Origin: Bin5 sp022827195
GTDB taxonomy: Bacteria > Chloroflexota > Anaerolineae > Caldilineales > Caldilineaceae
DNA: 64,000 nucleotides
Direction of reading: 5' to 3'
Assembly (NCBI GenBank): GCA_965208275.1
Contig: OZ242331.1
Location: 1,178,001-1,242,000 of the forward strand
Numbering within the stretch: the first letter of the stretch is position 1; every line of letters begins with the position of its first letter. The translations under genes and the position numbers were made by a program. Below are positions 26,224 to 34,982 of this stretch, piece by piece. Under the pieces are notes generated by a model. That model ran no database searches. It had not been told where the DNA came from and worked only from the letters and a program-made list of their open reading frames with translations.

Positions 26224-27687
26224 TCATTCTCGCCATACGTTCGGATCGGGTTCTTCCTGCTTCAAAAGCGAGGGGCCGGGCCCGGACTGGTCTGCACTGA
26301 CTTGGAAGCTTCCGGCTTTAATCTCCACCACCCGGCAACGGGATGTATCTCGTATGCGCGTTTCCAGCCAAGGCTCCAGATCTTTCGCCTTGATGCTGGT
26401 TGTTATTACGGTCGGCTTCAAAGCGTCGTCAAAGCGGCTCATGAGCAACTGGCGAAGTCTTGCCTTGGCCCAAGGCGTAGCACTCTCAGAGCCAAGGTCG
26501 TCCAGAACAAGCAGGGGTACGCGTTTCAACTCGTCGAAGCGGCGCTCGTAGGAGTCGGCCGACTGGGAGCTAAAGGTTGCCCGCAGGTAATCCAAGAGGT
26601 CGGAGACGACCGCAAACAGAACTTCGTGTTGCCCGACTGCGCTTTGAGCAAGGGATATTGCGGCGGCCAGGTGCGTTTTGCCGGCCCCATTGTCTCCCGT
26701 CAGGACGAACCACCCCATGGGGTTCTCGGCGTAGGCCTTTGCCTGGTTCAGCGCATCGCGCAAGCTGGAGAGCCCTTCTGGTGTTGTGTTTCTACGCCAC
26801 TCTTCGAACGTCTCAAACGTCTGGGACGCGTGATGGGAGAGTGTACTCAGGCCGCCCTGACGCGCGTTGGCGCCGGCGCGGAAATCAGGCGCGGTAATGT
26901 GAATGCGGTCCACGAGCGTCACGTCCTGGAGGCGGCTGCGAAGGCGTGGGTCCAGGTATTCGATTCGCTGGTTTGTCGTCAATAGAGTTGGCAACTGGCT
27001 ATTGTAGCGGTGATTCAGGATCTGGAACAGCTTTTCCTGCGCCCAGGGCGTTGCGCTGTGGGCACCCAGGTCGTCAAGGATGAGCAGCTCTGTGCTGCGT
27101 ACTTCGTCGAAAAGCTCGTCGTAGCTGGCCTCGCTGTTGGGGCCGAATGTCATGCGCAGATGGTCCAACAGGTCGGGCGCGACGGCGAAAGTAGCGGGGC
27201 GGCCGACTTCCAGTCGCTGGTTGGCAACGGCAGCGGCCAAGTGAGTTTTTCCGCAGCCGTAGCCGCCGGTCAGGAGAAGCCAGCCGCTCGGTTCCTCGGC
27301 AAATGCGATTGCAGCATCCAAGAAGCGGCCGAGCCTTGCGCGCTCATTGGGCGGCAACCACGCCAACTCCGGATCGAAGGATTCAAACGTGAAGCGGGCA
27401 AGCGCATCGTGTTCGTTTACCCCCAGGAACCGGCTCCTGCGCCTTTGACTCCGTTCTTCCAACTTACACCTGCAGGGGACAGGCGTGCCGTAATCGGGAT
27501 GTCCCAATGGCAGATCGTCGAGGAGGAAGCCTGCCCCGCCGCAGCGTTCGCAAGGTTCAGCCTGGGCGCCCTGCAGCCTCTGCGAACGGGACGGCAGACC
27601 GGGCGGAGGGGACCGGTCCAGGTACGGTCGCCTTTCCGAACCAGACTCCGGTGTCAATTTCCGCAGCAACTCGCTGATCTCATCCAT
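26224..27687 (-). CDS. Tandem DnaC/DnaI-type helicase-loader ATPase
   Basis: 487 aa containing two complete AAA+ modules of the DnaC/DnaI/IstB type. An N-terminal Cys cluster (C46-x2-C49, C72-x-C74) may bind zinc, as in DnaI. Module 1 has Walker A GGYGCGKT (141-148) and Walker B LLILDDLG (201-208). Module 2 has GDNGAGKT (331-338) and LLVLDDLG (~392-399). Each ends in a sensor/arginine-finger-like segment (RLRSRLQD and ETRIRDTS). Single-module loaders are ~200-310 aa, so this is an internal duplication or fusion. It overlaps the DnaD-like gene by 8 bp, with dnaB next, supporting a role in loading the replicative helicase. Confidence 0.88.
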   Translation of the reverse strand: MDEISELLRKLTPESGSERRPYLDRSPPPGLPSRSQRLQGAQAEPCERCGGAGFLLDDLPLGHPDYGTPVPCRCKLEERSQRRRSRFLGVNEHDALARFTFESFDPELAWLPPNERARLGRFLDAAIAFAEEPSGWLLLTGGYGCGKTHLAAAVANQRLEVGRPATFAVAPDLLDHLRMTFGPNSEASYDELFDEVRSTELLILDDLGAHSATPWAQEKLFQILNHRYNSQLPTLLTTNQRIEYLDPRLRSRLQDVTLVDRIHITAPDFRAGANARQGGLSTLSHHASQTFETFEEWRRNTTPEGLSSLRDALNQAKAYAENPMGWFVLTGDNGAGKTHLAAAISLAQSAVGQHEVLFAVVSDLLDYLRATFSSQSADSYERRFDELKRVPLLVLDDLGSESATPWAKARLRQLLMSRFDDALKPTVITTSIKAKDLEPWLETRIRDTSRCRVVEIKAGSFQVSADQSGPGPSLLKQEEPDPNVWRE

Positions 27688-28390
27688 GTTGATTGTCCTT
27701 GCCCTCGGCTTCCCAGCGTCGCAGAACGGCCCGAATGTAGTTCAGATGGCGCTTGTTGTTGGCCAGCGCGATCTCCATGGCGTCGACGATCCAATTGGGC
27801 GGGTAGCTCTTCTCAAGGTCCCTCAACTGGTCGGCGATCATGGCGGTCATCAGACCGAAGTTCTGCTCGTAGAGAACGAAAACATTGGGCCGCTGCACCT
27901 GCAGGCGCGCCTCCGCCGGCACGACGGCCTGAAGCTCGGCGAGCCTTCCCTGGCGGATGGCCGCGACCGACTGCCGGCCTTTGGCCGTATTAAGGAAATA
28001 CCAGTCCTCTGAGCGAGGCTTCTCTCCGGAATCTTCCCCACCGAATCCTAGCTGCGGCGGGCCGGACTCGACTTCCAGATGCAGAAGCGTGTTGCGCGCC
28101 ACCGCGCGTTGCAGCGCGTCCTCAAGCGCGGCGAGCGGGCTACGCAGCTCGCTCTCCAAGTTGAGACTGTTCAGCAGCGTCTCGTCGCCGCGCATGTCCT
28201 CGCCGCGAATAAAGCGCAAATCGCCATCCCGCTCGTTGAGAAGCCAGAAGAAGTAGATTGTCACCTTAAGCTCGGCCAGGTCATCGATCTGGGGTAACAG
28301 GTCGACGAAGAAGAGGTCCGGCACGGTGACGGCCAGCATTTTTGCGTCTGGGAAGCCGATGAACCCCGGCTGCGTTTTGGTCATGCTCAA
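27680..28390 (-). CDS. DnaD-like primosome protein
   Basis: 236 aa. The N-terminal half looks like a winged-helix domain (LAELKVTIYFFWLLNER). The C-terminal region matches the DnaB/DnaD C-terminal domain: PNVFVLYEQNFGLMTAMIAD then PPNWIVDAMEIALANNKRHL and YIRAVLRRWEAEG, close to the family YxxxIxxxW pattern. Such proteins remodel DNA and recruit DnaI/DnaB at origins in Firmicutes. Gene order DnaD-like, loader ATPase next to dnaB supports this. Confidence 0.8.
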   Translation of the reverse strand: MSMTKTQPGFIGFPDAKMLAVTVPDLFFVDLLPQIDDLAELKVTIYFFWLLNERDGDLRFIRGEDMRGDETLLNSLNLESELRSPLAALEDALQRAVARNTLLHLEVESGPPQLGFGGEDSGEKPRSEDWYFLNTAKGRQSVAAIRQGRLAELQAVVPAEARLQVQRPNVFVLYEQNFGLMTAMIADQLRDLEKSYPPNWIVDAMEIALANNKRHLNYIRAVLRRWEAEGKDNQHG

Positions 28391-28878
28391 TCCGGGTCTA
28401 GCAGAACGGGCGCGGCGGTAACGGAAAGGGCCCGACCTTTCGTGCGCGTCTCCAGGCTAAAACAGGTCTGGTTCAGAAATTCTGCCGCCATGCGGCCAAA
28501 ACTCCCCAAGGGCTTTCCTGATGTGTCATGGTGTCGCTTCATGCAAATTCGTGGAAGTCCTCGGCAAGTTCGCTTGTTCGTGTTGGCACTGCTCCGTCGC
28601 CGGGGGTCCTGACGGATGGCGCCGGCAACTGATTGGCGATCCACGAAGGACACGAAGTCACACGAATTGCGGGGTCGCGGCCGGTGATTTTCTTCCAGGG
28701 CTGGTTGACAATTGTCTGGACTCTGATTCATCTGTTTCACTCAGTTGACACAGTTCACTGCTGCGGCTCAGGCAACGGCCTTCGATCCAAGAAACAAGGG
28801 AACGGGAGCTGGAAATGTAGGCAGATAACCTGCCGATGACGACTCTTGCTGACCAGTCATTGGAAGTGACAACGATCC
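28391..28878. other. Intergenic DNA between dnaB and the DnaD-like gene
   Basis: 488 bp with no credible gene on either strand; open frames have no start signal and no family similarity. It holds the GAA-rich phrase CCACGAAGGACACGAAGTCA at ~28642 and a partial inverse TTCGTGGAAGTCC at ~28547, the kind of dispersed intergenic repeat that recurs in such genomes. The DnaD-like gene's promoter should lie here, but no convincing hexamers were identified. Confidence 0.5.
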
Positions 28879-30243
28879 CTAGTATTCCAGGTCCTCGCGC
28901 CGCAGCTCCAGGTCGCGGAACTGTGTCAGCTCCTTGCGGAAGTATAGGCTGACGGTGCCGGTGGTTCCGTGCCGGTGCTTGGCAACCATCAGGTCGGCGA
29001 TGTTCTGGCGGTCGGTCTCCTCATTGTAGTAGTCCTCACGGTAGACGAAGATGACGACGTCGGAGTCCTGCTCAATCGACCCGCTCTCGCGCAGGTCGGA
29101 CAGCACGGGCTTGTTGTTTGCGCGGCTCTCGACGGCGCGGCTGAGCTGGCTGAGCGCGATGACGGGCACATTCAACTCGCGGGCCAAGCCCTTGAGCGAG
29201 CGGCTGATGAAGCTGATCTCCTGCTGACGGTTTTCGCCGCGGTGCCCGCTGCCCCCGCCCGACATCAGCTGCATGTAGTCTACGAGGATCAGATCGATGC
29301 CATGCTCGGCATAGAGACGGCGGGCCTTGGTGCGGATCTCCACCATCGTCGCGCCTGGTGTGTCGTCGATGAAGATTTTGGAGCCGGCCAGCGTGTTGGC
29401 CGCATCGACCAGGACTGGCCACTCCTCTTCGTCGATTTGGCCGAGGCGCAGGCGGTGGCTGTCGATGGCAGTCTCGATTGCGAGCAAGCGTTGGACGACC
29501 TGCTCGCTGCTCATTTCGAGACTGAAGACGGCGACGCGCGCGTTATGGCGCATGGCTGCGTTCTGCGCGATCGAGAGACCCAGGCTGGACTTGCCCATGC
29601 CAGGGCGGCCGGCAACGATGATCAGGTCGCTCTTCTGAAAGCCGCCGAGCATTTTGTCGAGGAGCACAAATCCGGTGGGAACGCCCATCATCCGGTCCTG
29701 ATGGCGGGCGAGAAAGTCGATTTGATCGACGACGTCGGGCATCAGCTTGGCGAGCGGCGTGAGATCGCGGTGGATGCGGCTCTCGCTGATGCCGAAAATG
29801 AGGCGCTCGGCCCTGTCAACCACATCGTCAGTGTCGTTGCTTTCGTCGTACGCCATTTCGGCGATCTGACCGGCAGCGTTGATCAGGCGCCGCAGAGTGG
29901 CCGTGCGCTCGACGATGCGCGCGTAGTGGTCCACATAGATGGCCGTCGGCGTGCTGTTGATCAGCTCCGTGATGTAGGCCGGTCCGCCGACACCGTCCAA
30001 TTGCTCATTGCGCTCCAGTTCATCGACCAGCGTCACAAAATCGGCCGGCTCGCGCCGTTCATACAGCGCCAAAAGCGCGCTGTATATCCACTGGTGGCGT
30101 TCGCGATAGAAGTCGGTATCGCGCAGCGTTGTGGAAACCTTGATGATGGCGTCAGGATCGATCAGAAGGGAGCCGAGCACTGCCTGCTCCGCTTCCAGAT
30201 TGGCGGGGACGGTCTTTATCGGGGATTCAGCTGTTTCGCTCAT
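28879..30243 (-). CDS. dnaB: Replicative DNA helicase DnaB
   Basis: 454 aa, the standard length. The N-terminal domain starts PANLEAEQAVLGSLLIDPDA. The RecA-like C-terminal domain has Walker A AGRPGMGKSS, Walker B LILVDYMQLM, and the QLSRAVESR and HRHGTTG motifs near the end. No intein is present. It unwinds DNA ahead of the polymerase. The loader and DnaD-like genes lie downstream on the same strand after 488 bp. Confidence 0.97.
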   Translation of the reverse strand: MSETAESPIKTVPANLEAEQAVLGSLLIDPDAIIKVSTTLRDTDFYRERHQWIYSALLALYERREPADFVTLVDELERNEQLDGVGGPAYITELINSTPTAIYVDHYARIVERTATLRRLINAAGQIAEMAYDESNDTDDVVDRAERLIFGISESRIHRDLTPLAKLMPDVVDQIDFLARHQDRMMGVPTGFVLLDKMLGGFQKSDLIIVAGRPGMGKSSLGLSIAQNAAMRHNARVAVFSLEMSSEQVVQRLLAIETAIDSHRLRLGQIDEEEWPVLVDAANTLAGSKIFIDDTPGATMVEIRTKARRLYAEHGIDLILVDYMQLMSGGGSGHRGENRQQEISFISRSLKGLARELNVPVIALSQLSRAVESRANNKPVLSDLRESGSIEQDSDVVIFVYREDYYNEETDRQNIADLMVAKHRHGTTGTVSLYFRKELTQFRDLELRREDLEY

Positions 30244-30566
30244 CGTCAGGGTTGGTACGGTAGATCAGTTCGGTCCATTTCTGGGCATCGCCTACCGCCC
30301 AGCCAAATCTGGCAGACCTTACTGCGCAAGTGGACCGCGTCTGGGCTGCAGCCGCCATGCGTCTGCTGTTTTGACCCGGCCTCCGGGCACGGTCGTACGG
30401 ACCGTGCGTAAGGGCTACCGCGCGTCAGGGAGCAAAAAACGGCGAGAACCGCATGGATGCGACTTCGCCGCCGTCTGAAACGCCGCCTCATTCAGTTGCG
30501 CAGTCAGCCCTTTCGCTCGGCTCTCTGCCATTTTGGGGGCGGGCGGCCAGCCCTTCGCCTGCCCGG
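30244..30566. other. Intergenic region upstream of dnaB
   Basis: 323 bp between the bfn stop and the dnaB start (both minus strand). It should contain the dnaB promoter. Several GC-rich inverted repeats are visible, e.g. CGGCGAGAA...TTCGCCG at ~30441-30472 and GCACGGTCGTACGGACCGTGC at ~30388, the latter a near-perfect palindrome (GCACGGTC/GACCGTGC variant). No coding frame was supported. Confidence 0.45.
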
Positions 30567-31085
30567 CTAGTTGTCGATATCGAGTCCTTCGATGAAGTCG
30601 CGGAAAACATCCAGGTCTTCGTCGCCGGTTTCGCCCGGTTGCTCTTCCGGCGCCTCCCCGTCCCGGTCGAGCGGGCCCAACTCCACTTCCGGTTCCATGC
30701 CTGCCTTCTCCATCACTTCGTCGGCAACATAGATTGGCACATTCACGCGCACTGCCAGCGCGACCGCGTCGCTGGGACGGCTATCGATTTCCAACGTTTC
30801 GCCTTTGGCTTCCAGAACGATTTCGGCGAAAAAGGTTTCGTTCTGCAGGTCGCTGATGACGACATGGGTGATTTCGCCGTCGAGCGACTCGGTAATCTGG
30901 CGCAGCAGATCGTGTGTCATCGGCCGGCCGGCCTCTATGCCCTGCAACTGAATTGTGATGGCGTCGGCCTCGAATGGGCCGATCCAAATGGGAAGGTATC
31001 TTTCACCGTTCTCTTCGCGCAGGACGACGATACGATGCTGGGACATCAGGCTGACGCGCACGCTATCGATCACAACTTCAATCAT
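30567..31085 (-). CDS. Bifunctional nuclease (BFN/DUF151) family protein
   Basis: 172 aa. The BFN domain is complete: RIVVLREENGERYLPIWIGPFEADAI near the start, RPMTHDLL in the middle and DSRPSDAVALAVRVNVPIYV near residue 115. The C-terminal ~35 residues are highly acidic. Homologues have nuclease activity in plants and a Thermotoga structure is known, but the bacterial role is unsettled. It stands alone on the minus strand. Confidence 0.9.
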   Translation of the reverse strand: MIEVVIDSVRVSLMSQHRIVVLREENGERYLPIWIGPFEADAITIQLQGIEAGRPMTHDLLRQITESLDGEITHVVISDLQNETFFAEIVLEAKGETLEIDSRPSDAVALAVRVNVPIYVADEVMEKAGMEPEVELGPLDRDGEAPEEQPGETGDEDLDVFRDFIEGLDIDN

Positions 31086-31225
31086 TCCCGACTCCTGCTC
31101 TCGACTGTCAAGAACTGGTCAACGATGTCTCTCACACATTCGTCCACATCTGCTGACGCTGCGATGTTCAACTGCGTGCGTCGAGCGGAATTATAGCATA
31201 GCCGCGAAATGGCGCAAAGTGATCT

Positions 31226-31233
31226 GCTGGAAG
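31226..31233. repeat. Left copy of the IS target-site duplication
   Basis: GCTGGAAG directly abuts the left terminal inverted repeat; an identical octamer is at 32693-32700 beyond the right end. Confidence 0.85.
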
Positions 31234-31317
31234 GGGTGCATCCCAGATTTTTGTAGAGGTGTAAGAAGGGTAGACTGAAAGGAGGGAAGACGAAAGGGAA
31301 ATGGAGAAAGGGGTGGA

Positions 31318-31689
31318 ATGATGAAACGAGAAGAAGCGAAGGCGAAATTTATACGCGGGGCGGAGGAGATGTTTGAGGAGATGTGGGAGTGGGGGGAAGA
31401 GCATCCGCAGGCGACCTTTGACGACATAACGGAGAAGATGGCGCAGGCGCGGCGGGAGTTGATGGGCGAGATGCTGGGCGATTTCGTGCTGCAACATGGA
31501 GATGGGAGGTACGAGGAAGCGAACTGTCCGCAGTGTGGGCAGGAGATGAAGTCGAACGGGCGGCGTACGCGTACGGTGATAGATGCCGAGGGCGAAGTGA
31601 AAGTAAAGCGGGCCCATCGCCGCTGTCCCGATTGTGGACAGGGGGTTTTCCCCCCTGGACCAACGACTTCAGCTGACGAAGCAGCATAG
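31318..31689 (+). CDS. ISKra4-family transposase, N-terminal frame
   Basis: 123 aa. A helical N-terminus (FIRGAEEMFEEMWEWGEEHP) is followed by a zinc finger with paired cysteines CPQCGQEM and CPDCGQ. The true protein continues in the +1 frame: after CGQG the next codons must shift at the homopolymer GGGGGTTTTCCCCCC (31641-31655) to reach FSPLDQRLQL. Read alone, it ends shortly afterwards in unrelated residues (PTTSADEAA). Confidence 0.85.
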   Translation: MMKREEAKAKFIRGAEEMFEEMWEWGEEHPQATFDDITEKMAQARRELMGEMLGDFVLQHGDGRYEEANCPQCGQEMKSNGRRTRTVIDAEGEVKVKRAHRRCPDCGQGVFPPGPTTSADEAA

Positions 31690-32671
31690 CTGGTCGCGGG
31701 GGACGATCGCACAGGCGTTGCGTCTGGTCAGTGAGATACCCTATGCGCGTACGGCGGAACTGTTTCATGCATTGACCCATGTGCCCCTCTCCAAGAGCAG
31801 CCTGCAGCGACTGGTGGAAACGTATGGAGGGCAGTTGGTGACAGAGCAGGCGCAGCAAGCGCAGGCCACGATGGAGATGCCGGACAAAGAGACGGAGGAG
31901 ATGGGGCGCACGATAGCCGAGCCGCCGAGCCAGGTAATGAACATCTCGATGGATGGCGCGATGGTCAACATCCGTAACGAAGGCTGGAAGGAGGTGAAAA
32001 CGGTCGCAATTTCGGCGATACGCCATACGCTTGATGCGCTGACAGGCAAGGTCATCACGCGGTTGACCGACCATAGCTACCGGGCCGGCCTGTGGGATGC
32101 CGCTGAATTCTGTCAGCAACAGTGGGCCGAAGCCTGTGGCCGGGGCGTGGAGAAGGCTGACTATCTGAGCAGTGTCAATGACGGCGCAGCCTGGATCTGG
32201 AACATCGTGCGCATGTGTTACGGCAACTGCGTCGAAATCCTCGACTGGTGGCATGCCGTCGAAAAACTGTGGCTCATCGCACAGCATACCTTCGAGCCTG
32301 ATTCAGAGCAGACCTCGGCCTGGGTCTGCGCACAAAAACAGCTCCTGATTGCGGGCAACCTGCGCCACATCCTGCGCCACATCCGCTTACGCTACCCCAA
32401 ACATCAGCCCCTGCCTGACCCTGTCCACAAAGCCATTCTCTATCTCTTCCACAATCGCTGGCGCTTGCGCTACCATCTCTTCCGCAAGGCCGGTTACCCC
32501 ATCGGCAGCGGCACTGTCGAGTCGGCCTGTAAGCTCGTCGTTCAGCAACGTCTCAAACAATCTGGCATGCGTTGGTCGCGTAACGGCGCACAAGCCATGC
32601 TCGCTTTGCGTTCCACCTTGCTCAGCCCTCACCCGATACATTCACTTCAGCTTCTTGGCTTGTCGCCTTAG
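31634..32671 (+). CDS. ISKra4-family transposase, catalytic frame
   Basis: 345 aa open frame, probably made only as the tail of a frameshifted product, since it has only a GTG start with no ribosome site. The DDE-type catalytic residues are visible: SMDGAMVN (first Asp), YLSSVNDGAAWIW (second Asp) and IGSGTVESACK (Glu), followed by SGMRWS. It overlaps the first frame by 56 bp and stops 21 bp before the right end. Confidence 0.88.
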   Translation: MDRGFSPLDQRLQLTKQHSWSRGTIAQALRLVSEIPYARTAELFHALTHVPLSKSSLQRLVETYGGQLVTEQAQQAQATMEMPDKETEEMGRTIAEPPSQVMNISMDGAMVNIRNEGWKEVKTVAISAIRHTLDALTGKVITRLTDHSYRAGLWDAAEFCQQQWAEACGRGVEKADYLSSVNDGAAWIWNIVRMCYGNCVEILDWWHAVEKLWLIAQHTFEPDSEQTSAWVCAQKQLLIAGNLRHILRHIRLRYPKHQPLPDPVHKAILYLFHNRWRLRYHLFRKAGYPIGSGTVESACKLVVQQRLKQSGMRWSRNGAQAMLALRSTLLSPHPIHSLQLLGLSP

Positions 32672-32692
32672 ACAATAATTCGGGATGCACCC

Positions 32693-32700
32693 GCTGGAAG
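32693..32700. repeat. Right copy of the IS target-site duplication
   Basis: GCTGGAAG, identical to the left copy at 31226-31233. Confidence 0.85.
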
Positions 32701-32742
32701 GGCCGAAATTCGGAACTCGAAACTTCGAAACTCGAACGGCGG

Positions 32743-32893
32743 AGCTGGAGTCGCGCACGCACGTTGGGTCCGCCCTGCTGCGCGGTGACGACTAGCTGGA
32801 GTCGCGCAGACACGGTCACTCCGCCTGGCTGGCGCGGGCGACAAGCTGGAATCGCGCACGCACGGTGGCGCTACTTCAGGGCGTGCTTTGCGG
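32743..32893. repeat. Three imperfect ~50-bp tandem repeats
   Basis: Units begin at 32743, 32794 and 32844 (51 and 50 bp apart) with the conserved starts AGCTGGAGTCGCGCACGCAC, AGCTGGAGTCGCGCAGACAC and AGCTGGAATCGCGCACGCAC. The remainder of each unit is more divergent (GC-rich, ending GCGACAA or GACGACT). Length and spread do not fit CRISPR. Confidence 0.65.
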
Positions 32894-33082
32894 GGCCAGT
32901 GCCCACGCACTAGGCAGGGCCGAAGGCGCGACCGCCCAAACTTCAGTGGCCAGTGGTCAGCGGACAGGAACTGCAGGGGGCGGTGGACGTCATGTTTCGA
33001 GCACGGCATGGCGGGGGAGGGGTGGAATCAAGAAGGGACGTAGCCTGCTTAGGTTTCAATTTTCGGTTCTGACGAAAAGCGA

Positions 33083-33111
33083 TTATCGCGAATTGCGGAC
33101 TGTGATATGAT
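33083..33111 (+). promoter_or_regulatory. Predicted promoter of the PQQ-type sugar dehydrogenase gene
   Basis: An extended -10 element TGATATGAT (-10 TATGAT at 33106-33111) has a weak -35 TTATCG at 33083-33088, 17 bp away. The gene starts 138 bp downstream. Confidence 0.4.
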
Positions 33112-33248
33112 GGTAAGACACGGTCGATACAAATGCGTAAGCCGGCGCATCAGAAGCCAGGAATGCCCCCCCACACAGCGAAAGCGGGCTGCCAAAGACC
33201 CGGATTGGCGGGTAGGTCGCGCTCGCCTCGCAAAGGGGTTTTACAATA

Positions 33249-34982
33249 ATGAAGACCGGTTTCACGCATTCAGTCGGGCTCCTTGCCCTGTTGTGTACCA
33301 GCGCATGCACTCTAATCACCTCTCGCGAGCCCGCTGCGACGCCTACGCGGTCCGACCCGCCTGCCGTCATCCTGATTCCGGAAGAGGCCGCCGCGCCCGA
33401 ACCATTGTCGGTTTCGACAGCGTCGCAGGTGACGGAAAGTCCCGGGCCAACCTCGCGACAGGCAGAGAATGTTGCCATTGCAGGTGTCGCACAGGCCTCG
33501 GCCAACGGAGAAGAAGCACGGCTGGCTATTGATGGCGACCCTGAAACCCACTGGAACGCCAATCTCCACGGGATGCAGTGGCTTACGGTGTCACTTGATG
33601 CGCTCCATCTGACGGCGCGCATCGAGCTGGTCGTGGAGCAGTCGCCTGCCGGACCTACAACGCATGAGGTCTGGCTGGGAAACGGGACCGGAATGCAAAC
33701 GTTGCACCGGCGGTTTTCCGAACAGTACACGGAACAGGGGCAAGTGCTGACGATCGAACTGGACCCGCCTGTCCGCGTCGATGCGGTGTCGATACTTACG
33801 CTCAGCAGTCCGAGCTGGGTCGCCTGGGGAGAGGCGCGTGTGATAGGCGTCGAGGCTGAAGAGCCGCAGCGACCCGAAAAAGATTGGGCGTGGAGGCTGC
33901 AGAGAGTTGCCGGCGGGCTCGAGAAACCGGTCCACCTGGCACATGCCGGGGACGGCAGCGGGCGCCTCTTTGTCGTTGAGCATCCCGGCCGCATCCGGAT
34001 TGTGAAGGACGGTTCGGTTGCCGAGAGGCCGTTTCTGGACATAACGGACCGCGTCAAGTGCTGTGGCGAAGAGGGGCTTGTCGGGCTTGCGTTTCCGGCG
34101 GGTTACGCCAACACGGGGCTCTTCTACGTGGGATACACAAACGCCGCGGGTGCGACAACGGTAAGTCGATTTGCGTCGACAAGCGACCCGGACACGGCAG
34201 ATCCCGGTAGCGAGGAGGTGTTGTTGACTGTGATCCAGCCGCGGGATAACCACAACGGCGGGCACATGGCGTTCGGTCCGCGGGACGGCTACCTCTACAT
34301 TGGCATCGGCGACGGCGGCGAGACCGGAGTCGTCGTCACGCCAGGACTAGGGCCCGACACGCTATTGGGCAAGATTCTGCGAATCGATGTGGGGTCGGGC
34401 CCTGAGCCGTACCGCGTGCCGTCGGAGAATCCCTTTTTTGGCGACGCCGGCTTTCGAAGTGAGATTTGGGCGTCTGGCGTACGAAACCCCTGGGGTTTCG
34501 CCTTTGACCCAACGACCGGCGACCTGTACATCACCGACGTCGGCGACACACTTCATGAGGAGATAAACTTCCAGCCTGCGTCGAGCGCAGGGGGTGAGGA
34601 TTACGGATGGCCGGCGATGGAAGGCCACGTCTGTTCACCTTTCTTTCCCACAAGTTGCAGTGCCGACGGTTTGACGTTGCCTGTGGCGGCTTACGGTCAT
34701 TCGCAAGGCTGCGCAATTGTCGGAGGCGCGGTCTACCGTGGAGCGAAACACGCTCACCTGAGCGGCGCCTTCGTCTACGGTGATTTCTGTAGCGGCCGAA
34801 TCTGGGCGCTGAAACGGTCACAGGACTCAAACGCAGGCTTTCGGCAGGATAGGTGGCAGAGCGAACTGCTGCTGCTTGGGCAGGCAGCCGTTCCGATGAG
34901 CAAGGTCGGAGTCGGCGAAGACGGCAGCCTGTATGCCTTGAACTACATGACCGGCTCGCTCTACGAGTTAACTGATCGGTAG
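33249..34982 (+). CDS. PQQ-dependent sugar (glucose/sorbosone) dehydrogenase lipoprotein with discoidin-like domain
   Basis: 577 aa. The signal peptide ends in a lipobox-like TSAC. Residues ~75-215 form a discoidin/F5-F8-like sugar-binding sandwich (ARLAIDGDPETHWNANLHGMQW). Residues ~225-575 are a six-bladed propeller of the soluble glucose/sorbosone dehydrogenase type, with GLEKPVHLAHAGDGSGRLFVVE, catalytic-loop DNHNGGHMAFGPRDG and DYGWPAMEG. It probably oxidises an aldose at the cell surface using PQQ or as a related lyase-like protein. AAAGGGG precedes the ATG. It is monocistronic. Confidence 0.85.
   Translation: MKTGFTHSVGLLALLCTSACTLITSREPAATPTRSDPPAVILIPEEAAAPEPLSVSTASQVTESPGPTSRQAENVAIAGVAQASANGEEARLAIDGDPETHWNANLHGMQWLTVSLDALHLTARIELVVEQSPAGPTTHEVWLGNGTGMQTLHRRFSEQYTEQGQVLTIELDPPVRVDAVSILTLSSPSWVAWGEARVIGVEAEEPQRPEKDWAWRLQRVAGGLEKPVHLAHAGDGSGRLFVVEHPGRIRIVKDGSVAERPFLDITDRVKCCGEEGLVGLAFPAGYANTGLFYVGYTNAAGATTVSRFASTSDPDTADPGSEEVLLTVIQPRDNHNGGHMAFGPRDGYLYIGIGDGGETGVVVTPGLGPDTLLGKILRIDVGSGPEPYRVPSENPFFGDAGFRSEIWASGVRNPWGFAFDPTTGDLYITDVGDTLHEEINFQPASSAGGEDYGWPAMEGHVCSPFFPTSCSADGLTLPVAAYGHSQGCAIVGGAVYRGAKHAHLSGAFVYGDFCSGRIWALKRSQDSNAGFRQDRWQSELLLLGQAAVPMSKVGVGEDGSLYALNYMTGSLYELTDR

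Larger units (their letters stand above)
31234..32692 (+). mobile_element. Complete ISKra4-family insertion sequence, 1459 bp
   Basis: The ends are inverted repeats: the left begins GGGTGCATCCCAGATTTTTG (31234-31253) and the right, read inward, begins GGGTGCATCCCGAATTATTG (from 32692). The first 11 bases are identical and most of the next 10 match. An 8-bp direct repeat GCTGGAAG flanks both ends (31226-31233, 32693-32700), showing a recent transposition into intergenic DNA. Inside is one transposase split over two overlapping frames on the plus strand. The protein motifs match ISKra4-type transposases. Confidence 0.9.
32701..33248. other. Repeat-rich intergenic region before the sugar dehydrogenase
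   Basis: 548 bp without a supported gene. It contains a TCGAAACTCGAAC-type repeat (32711-32738), three ~50-bp tandem units (separate entry) and, near its end, an extended -10 promoter for the sugar dehydrogenase gene. The GTG/ATG-started frames across it lack codon structure and conserved motifs. Confidence 0.6.

Noticed and set aside
28969..30411. 480-codon plus-strand frame over dnaB
   Set aside because: Antisense to an unmistakable dnaB.
32743..32893. Possible CRISPR array
   Set aside because: Only three units, imperfect along their whole length, no constant spacer lengths and no cas genes.
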